DNA from: Oribacterium parvum ACB1
GTDB lineage: Bacteria > Bacillota > Clostridia > Lachnospirales > Lachnospiraceae
Length of the DNA: 64,000 nt
Direction: 5' to 3'
Assembly (NCBI RefSeq): GCF_000238055.2
Contig: NZ_KE148312.1
Coordinates: forward strand, 689,201 to 753,200
A program made the translations under genes and the position numbers. The notes below the pieces were generated by a model. That model was not told the origin of the DNA. It ran no database searches and saw nothing but the letters and a program-made list of their open reading frames with translations. Below are positions 60,449-64,000 of the stretch, piece after piece. Each line of letters opens with the position of its first letter. Within the stretch, counting starts at the first letter, position 1.

Positions 60449-62952
60449 GAGCAAGACTCACATTCATCCGGATCCAATGCTTTAGAACGTACATAGTAAA
60501 TCGTCTTCACACCGGACTCCCATGCCAAAGTATAAAGATTCAAAAGCTCACTCATCTTGTAATCGTTGGTAATCCAGAGGTTCACGCTCTGCGCCTGATC
60601 AATATGTCTCTGGCGAAGTCCCGCAGCCCGTACCGACCAGGTCTGATCAATCTGGTGCGCCGACTTATAGTACCAATAGCTCTCCATGGAAAGCTCCGGA
60701 GCAACTCTCGGTAAGATTGCTCCCTTCTTCTCCTCTAAGAAGAAACGGTTCATAATCGGATCCAGCCCCGCTGTTGTTCCAATCAGAATAGAGGTGGAAC
60801 TGGTCGGTGCCGTTGCCAAAATCCAAGCATTTCGGATTCCTTCATGCACTTCCTTTTCCAGCTCTTTCCATTCGGAGGAGCTATAGTCTCTTCTACGGAA
60901 ATACTCTCCCGTTTCCCACTCGGAGCCGGCAAATTCTCTATAGCTTCCGCGCTCCTTGGCAAGCTCTGCACTCGCCTTAATTGCCGCAAAGTTAATATTT
61001 TCAAATACGGTATCCACAAAGCGCAAATGCTCCTCGGACTCCCACGCAATATGGTGCTTCGCAAGCATGTGGTGATAGCCGGAAACACCGAGCCCGATGG
61101 CACGATACTTCTTATTGGTCAGCTCCGCTTCCTTAACCGGATAGAAGTTTAGGTCAATTACATTGTCCAAGGCGCGAACAACCGTCTTCGTGATTTTCTG
61201 CAGCTCTTCCTTATTTTCCACATCAATATTTCCAAGGCAGAGAGAAGCCAAATTACAAACCACAAAATCGCCGGGCTTTACGGTGCTGACAATGACCTCA
61301 TCGCCCTCTTCCGTAATGACCTTCCGCTCCAAAATCTCTGCTTCCTTCATATTCTGCGCAATTTCCGTGCAGAGGTTGGAGCAGTAAATAATCCCCTTAT
61401 GCTTATTCGGATTCATGCGGTTTACCGTGTCTCTATAAAAGGCAAACGGTGTGCCGGTCTCTACCGCGGACTTTAAAATCAGTCGCACAATATCCTTTAA
61501 CACATAAACTCTCTTACTGATTCGGTTATCGCGTACACAGTCTTCGTAGCGACTTTCCCATTCTTCCCCGTAGAAGTCCTCTAGGCAGTAGCCCTTAATC
61601 AGGAAAATGTCGTGCGGATCCATCAGATACCATTCCTGATTTAAGTCTTCCTTTACCTTCTTCCAGAAAAGGTCCGGGTAGCAAACTGCCGGGAAAACAT
61701 CATGTGCTTTCATACGGTCATCGCCGTTATTGGTACGAAGCTGTAAAAATTCCGGTAAATCCTTGTGCCATGCGTCCAAGTACACTGCCACGGCACCCTG
61801 CCTCATTCCCAGCTGGTCTACCGCAACCGCGGTGTCATTGACAACACGAATCCAACGAATCACACCGCCACTTGCCCCCTCAAAACCGCGAATCTTTCCG
61901 CCGCGGGAGCGTACCTTTCCGAAATACATTCCCATACCGCCACCGTACTTGGATACATCGGCAAAACGGGAAATGCTCTGGTAAATGCCGTCCAAAGAGT
62001 CCGCAACCGTATCAATAAAGCAGGAGCTAAGCTGATGGTAAGGCTTTCTGGCATTGGACTGCGTCGGCGTCGCCATGGTTACCTGATGCAGGCTCATAAT
62101 GTCGTAAAATTCCTTGACATAGAAGGCACGGTTCTTTTCCTCCTTCATTGCAAGGTGCATGGCAATACCGAGGTACATCTCCTGCGGAGACTCGAGCGCG
62201 ATATGCTGTCTGTCTCGAATGACATAACGGGAAAGAAGTAAGTCCAGTCCGGAGTAGGTGAAAAGGTCATTTCTTCCCTCGTCAATCACCTTTGCCAGCT
62301 CTTCCACTTCTTCCTTCGTATAAGCTTCCAAAATATAGCTTCCGTAAAGTCCCTGCTCGGTCAAATAGCAAAGCTTCTCATAGAAGCCGTGAAGGGCACG
62401 GCTCTCTTCCGTCCTCTTTAGTTCCTTATGGAAATGATAGGAAAGCAGTCTTCCCGCAATCTTCTCCCAGTTCGGCTCTTCCTGTGTGGTAAGCTCTGCC
62501 GCCGCTCTTGTAAGAAGGGCGAGGCGCTTCGGAATTTCCTGTTCTCCCTTACTTAAGGAAAGATACTTTGCGGAAAGACGGGAGAGGTCATAATCCGGAA
62601 AATCCTTCTGGATCTTCTTTAAAACTTCCTCAATGCCTTCTTCTCCGATTTCTTCCTTGATTCTCTGCCTTAAATGGCGAAGCAGAGTCCGCTTCTCTCT
62701 ATAGAGGATATAGGCTCTTGCTACACGGTAGTCCCCGTTTTGCATGAGGGATTCCTCTACCGCATTTTGAATTTCCTCCACGGAAACACGGAACTTATCC
62801 TCCAGAGCTTCCTCCACTTTTCCCAAAAGAAAGTGGAGCTTCTCCGCCTCTACTGCAATTCCCTCCGAGAGAAAGGCCTTCTCCATGGCTTTTTCGATCT
62901 TCTCTCCTCTGTAATCCTCTTCTCCGAGTCCCCTCTTAATGATTGTTTTCAT
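60442..62952 (-). CDS. nrdA: Class I ribonucleotide reductase large subunit
   Basis: An 836-residue catalytic subunit reducing ribonucleotides to deoxyribonucleotides. An N-terminal ATP-cone (KTIIKRGLGEEDYRGEKIEKAM) is followed by the barrel with the catalytic cysteines: SSCFIDT, IYCSNLCTEI (thiyl site) and VVCNLASLCLG, and the redox pair at the C terminus, ECESCSA. The ATP-cone indicates allosteric activity control. It heads the operon downstream of a promoter with NrdR-type boxes and a leader of about 310 nt. The ribosome site (GGAT/AAGCGG) is weak. Confidence 0.95.
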   Translation of the reverse strand: MKTIIKRGLGEEDYRGEKIEKAMEKAFLSEGIAVEAEKLHFLLGKVEEALEDKFRVSVEEIQNAVEESLMQNGDYRVARAYILYREKRTLLRHLRQRIKEEIGEEGIEEVLKKIQKDFPDYDLSRLSAKYLSLSKGEQEIPKRLALLTRAAAELTTQEEPNWEKIAGRLLSYHFHKELKRTEESRALHGFYEKLCYLTEQGLYGSYILEAYTKEEVEELAKVIDEGRNDLFTYSGLDLLLSRYVIRDRQHIALESPQEMYLGIAMHLAMKEEKNRAFYVKEFYDIMSLHQVTMATPTQSNARKPYHQLSSCFIDTVADSLDGIYQSISRFADVSKYGGGMGMYFGKVRSRGGKIRGFEGASGGVIRWIRVVNDTAVAVDQLGMRQGAVAVYLDAWHKDLPEFLQLRTNNGDDRMKAHDVFPAVCYPDLFWKKVKEDLNQEWYLMDPHDIFLIKGYCLEDFYGEEWESRYEDCVRDNRISKRVYVLKDIVRLILKSAVETGTPFAFYRDTVNRMNPNKHKGIIYCSNLCTEIAQNMKEAEILERKVITEEGDEVIVSTVKPGDFVVCNLASLCLGNIDVENKEELQKITKTVVRALDNVIDLNFYPVKEAELTNKKYRAIGLGVSGYHHMLAKHHIAWESEEHLRFVDTVFENINFAAIKASAELAKERGSYREFAGSEWETGEYFRRRDYSSSEWKELEKEVHEGIRNAWILATAPTSSTSILIGTTAGLDPIMNRFFLEEKKGAILPRVAPELSMESYWYYKSAHQIDQTWSVRAAGLRQRHIDQAQSVNLWITNDYKMSELLNLYTLAWESGVKTIYYVRSKALDPDECESCSA

Positions 62953-63232
62953 TTAAACCGCTTTCTTTATCTGATGTCCACTCGATTTTGTAATCCATTC
63001 TTTACGCTTGCCTACGATTTTCCGGTGATGCGCGTTTGGGCAGTATTCCTTGCCTTATTTTTTCGCACTCTCCCAATTACTTTAAAAATACTTATTCTGC
63101 TTCAACAGACCGAGCAGTTTTTTTGAAAAAATATTTCCTAAAAGTCGGGCATAATGGCAAAAAAATACAGCTATAAGCAGTAAACAGGGCTGTAAAAGGG
63201 TTCTTTTTAAATACGGAAGTAATTCCCTAAAA

Positions 63233-63280
63233 ATACAAAATCTTGTGTCCGTTAATTGGCACCAACACAATATAGCAAGG
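63233..63280 (-). promoter_or_regulatory. Pair of NrdR-box-like sites
   Basis: Box 1 (63233-63248, ATACAAAATCTTGTGT) matches 13 of 16 positions of the NrdR consensus; box 2 (63265-63280, ACACAATATAGCAAGG) matches 11. Their start-to-start distance is 32 bases, about three helical turns, the usual spacing for NrdR. Box 2 covers the -10. Confidence 0.7.
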
Positions 63281-63297
63281 ATTTGCATTTTTCTCAA
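63269..63297 (-). promoter_or_regulatory. Sigma-A promoter of nrdAB
   Basis: On the minus strand TTGAGA (63297-63292) and TATATT (63274-63269) are 17 bases apart, the -10 extended by TGC. It overlaps an NrdR box. Confidence 0.7.
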
Positions 63298-63332
63298 GGA
63301 CTTTTTATATAGAAACAAACTACAATTTTTTA

Positions 63333-63372
63333 TAAAAAATCCCGATACCGCATTTTGCAATGGGCATCGGGG
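63333..63372 (-). terminator. Terminator of the small Cys-motif gene
   Basis: CCCGATGCC pairs with GGTATCGGG around an inner CATTGC/GCAAAATG step, followed by ATTTTTTAT on the minus strand. Confidence 0.8.
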
Positions 63373-63386
63373 TTGCAGCGTCTTTT

Positions 63387-63737
63387 TTAGGAAAGCAATG
63401 CAGTCTTATTAGCTAAAATTAGCTTAGCGATTTGACACGCCTCGCAAATGCAAGTCTCCTCGCCCTTTTCCTTTGCTTCCTTGGCAGCCTTCAAAATGGC
63501 TGCGGCCTTCTCTTCACCAAAAATCTGCCTTCCATGCTCGCTTCCCGCAAAAGCAATTAAATCATCAATGCTTGTGATGTCCTCTTCCAGTTCCTTTAAA
63601 AGCGCTTCTACTTTACCCTTTTCGTCCGCAGTTCCATAGGCCTCCAGATAGGCTTGCACCGCTTCTCTGCCTTCCGGACAAAGACTGTTGGCCGTAAGCA
63701 ACTTTTCCACTTTCTGTTTTACTTCCATTTTCGTCAT
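63387..63737 (-). CDS. Small helical protein with a C-terminal CxCxxC motif
   Basis: A 116-residue, largely helical protein. It begins MTKMEVKQKVEKLLTANSLC and ends with CICEACQIAKLILANK, a possible metal-binding Cys cluster; SIDDLIAFAGSEHGRQIFG lies in the middle. I recall similar short clostridial proteins auto-named as molecular chaperone Hsp90, but no GHKL ATPase domain is present, so that name should not be used. ATG 63737 has AAGGAGGAG upstream. Function unknown. Confidence 0.65.
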   Translation of the reverse strand: MTKMEVKQKVEKLLTANSLCPEGREAVQAYLEAYGTADEKGKVEALLKELEEDITSIDDLIAFAGSEHGRQIFGEEKAAAILKAAKEAKEKGEETCICEACQIAKLILANKTALLS

Positions 63738-63789
63738 ATGCTCCTCCTTGATAAACAACTCGAATAGCACTTTTTACTACTATCTGTAC

Positions 63790-63798
63790 AGTATACCA
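63790..63798 (-). promoter_or_regulatory. Extended -10 promoter of the small Cys-motif gene
   Basis: TGGTATACT on the minus strand (63798-63790) is an extended -10; the -35 is weak. Confidence 0.45.
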
Positions 63799-63847
63799 TC
63801 AAAACTTCTCAGATATAATACTGCTACTAATATCTATCTTTTGCACA

Positions 63848-63884
63848 AACGAGATACCACACGCTATACGAGCGATACTCGTTA
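63848..63884. repeat. ACGAG-type palindromic repeat
   Basis: AACGAG and CTCGTT arms enclose ACGAG-CGATA-CTCGT. Read on the minus strand, TTATTCTTAACGAGTAT..AGCGTG closely follows 33657-33690 on the plus strand, and GGTATCTCGTTTG resembles the hairpin at 18414. It marks a small intergenic repeat family. Confidence 0.55.
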
Positions 63885-64000
63885 AGAATAAGAATGCAAA
63901 TCACCCAGCATACTCCGAACAAATTTCTCCATGGCATTCAGAGTTTATAACGAAAATAGACTGATTCGAGAAAGATGGGTTTTTGTAAGTTGATGTTGTA

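Larger units (their letters stand above)
62953..63386. other. Leader and gap upstream of nrdA
   Basis: A 434-base stretch without a gene. From the promoter at 63269-63297 the nrdA leader would be about 310 nt. It contains a weak TACAGC/GCTGTA hairpin (about 63168-63196). I see no known riboswitch in it. The far end holds the terminator at 63333-63372. Confidence 0.5.

Noticed and set aside
63082-63360. A 92-codon minus-strand open frame upstream of nrdA
   Set aside because: It begins inside the terminator hairpin at 63341-63372 and runs through the NrdR boxes and promoter, so it is not a gene.
63387-63737. Naming the small protein an Hsp90 chaperone
   Set aside because: It is far too short and lacks the ATPase domain; the name would come from annotation transfer only.
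1-64000. tRNA, rRNA, CRISPR array, prophage or insertion-sequence transposase
   Set aside because: I looked for TPsiC-like GGTTCRANTCC, regular direct repeats with spacers, and transposase motifs and found none; a tRNAscan or Infernal search could still find a weak one.

Overview
The window looks like chromosomal DNA from a low-to-moderate GC, anaerobic Gram-positive bacterium of the Clostridia, most likely Lachnospiraceae. The reasons are strong AGGAGG ribosome sites with frequent TTG/GTG starts, a Firmicute-type EcfA-EcfT-TruA locus, choline-binding-like GWW..GW cell-wall repeats, an L-fucose pathway with an ABC importer, purine/selenium-type genes and surface proteins with Lys-rich C-terminal anchors. 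Genus is not provable from the sequence. No rRNA, tRNA, CRISPR array, phage or insertion-sequence transposase was seen.

Layout. 1-903: 3' part of a polysaccharide chain-length (Wzz-like) gene. 970-8143: purine-salvage/selenium-type island (MocA-like nucleotidyltransferase, guanine deaminase, AzgA-type permease, adenine deaminase, a broken yedE, a TusA-like protein, a DUF3343 protein). 8393-9091: araD. 9218-13215: FbpABC-like importer. 13461-16431: small membrane proteins, a histidine phosphatase and an FAD-dependent protein. 16669-27417: a complete L-fucose operon (kinase, isomerase, aldolase, ABC importer, mutarotase, lactaldehyde reductase) with a divergent DeoR regulator. 27593-33552: two paralogous giant surface proteins flanking a DMT transporter. 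33698-35757: PepF-like peptidase and an orphan HicB. 36004-45761: seven-gene glycan/sugar-modification operon. 45802-46739: a decayed ecfA1 fragment and a RelBE-type toxin-antitoxin pair. 46779-50470: truA, ecfT and a fused ecfA1A2. 50821-58693: a two-operon, Dlt-like surface acylation locus with cell-wall-binding proteins and an HD-GYP protein. 59014-62952: class I ribonucleotide reductase (nrdA, nrdB) with an NrdR-box promoter. 63387-63737: a small Cys-motif protein.

How they work together. Several blocks serve the envelope: the Wzz-like protein, the glycosyltransferase operon, the surface-protein pair and the acylation locus. Others serve host-derived nutrients: L-fucose, purines, and probably an anion taken up by the Fbp-like importer. 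The best candidate for an undescribed system is the acylation locus at 50821-58693. Its acid-activating enzyme carries Ser where D-Ala ligases have the amine-binding Asp, and Ala where they have the Cys linked to D-specificity, so the transferred group is probably not D-alanine.

The window is also unusually rich in small repeats: two 142-145 bp dispersed palindromic elements (one inside nrdAB), tandem duplications of a gene's 3' end, 18-bp coding repeats in two genes, a 17-bp noncoding tandem repeat and several families of short palindromes.
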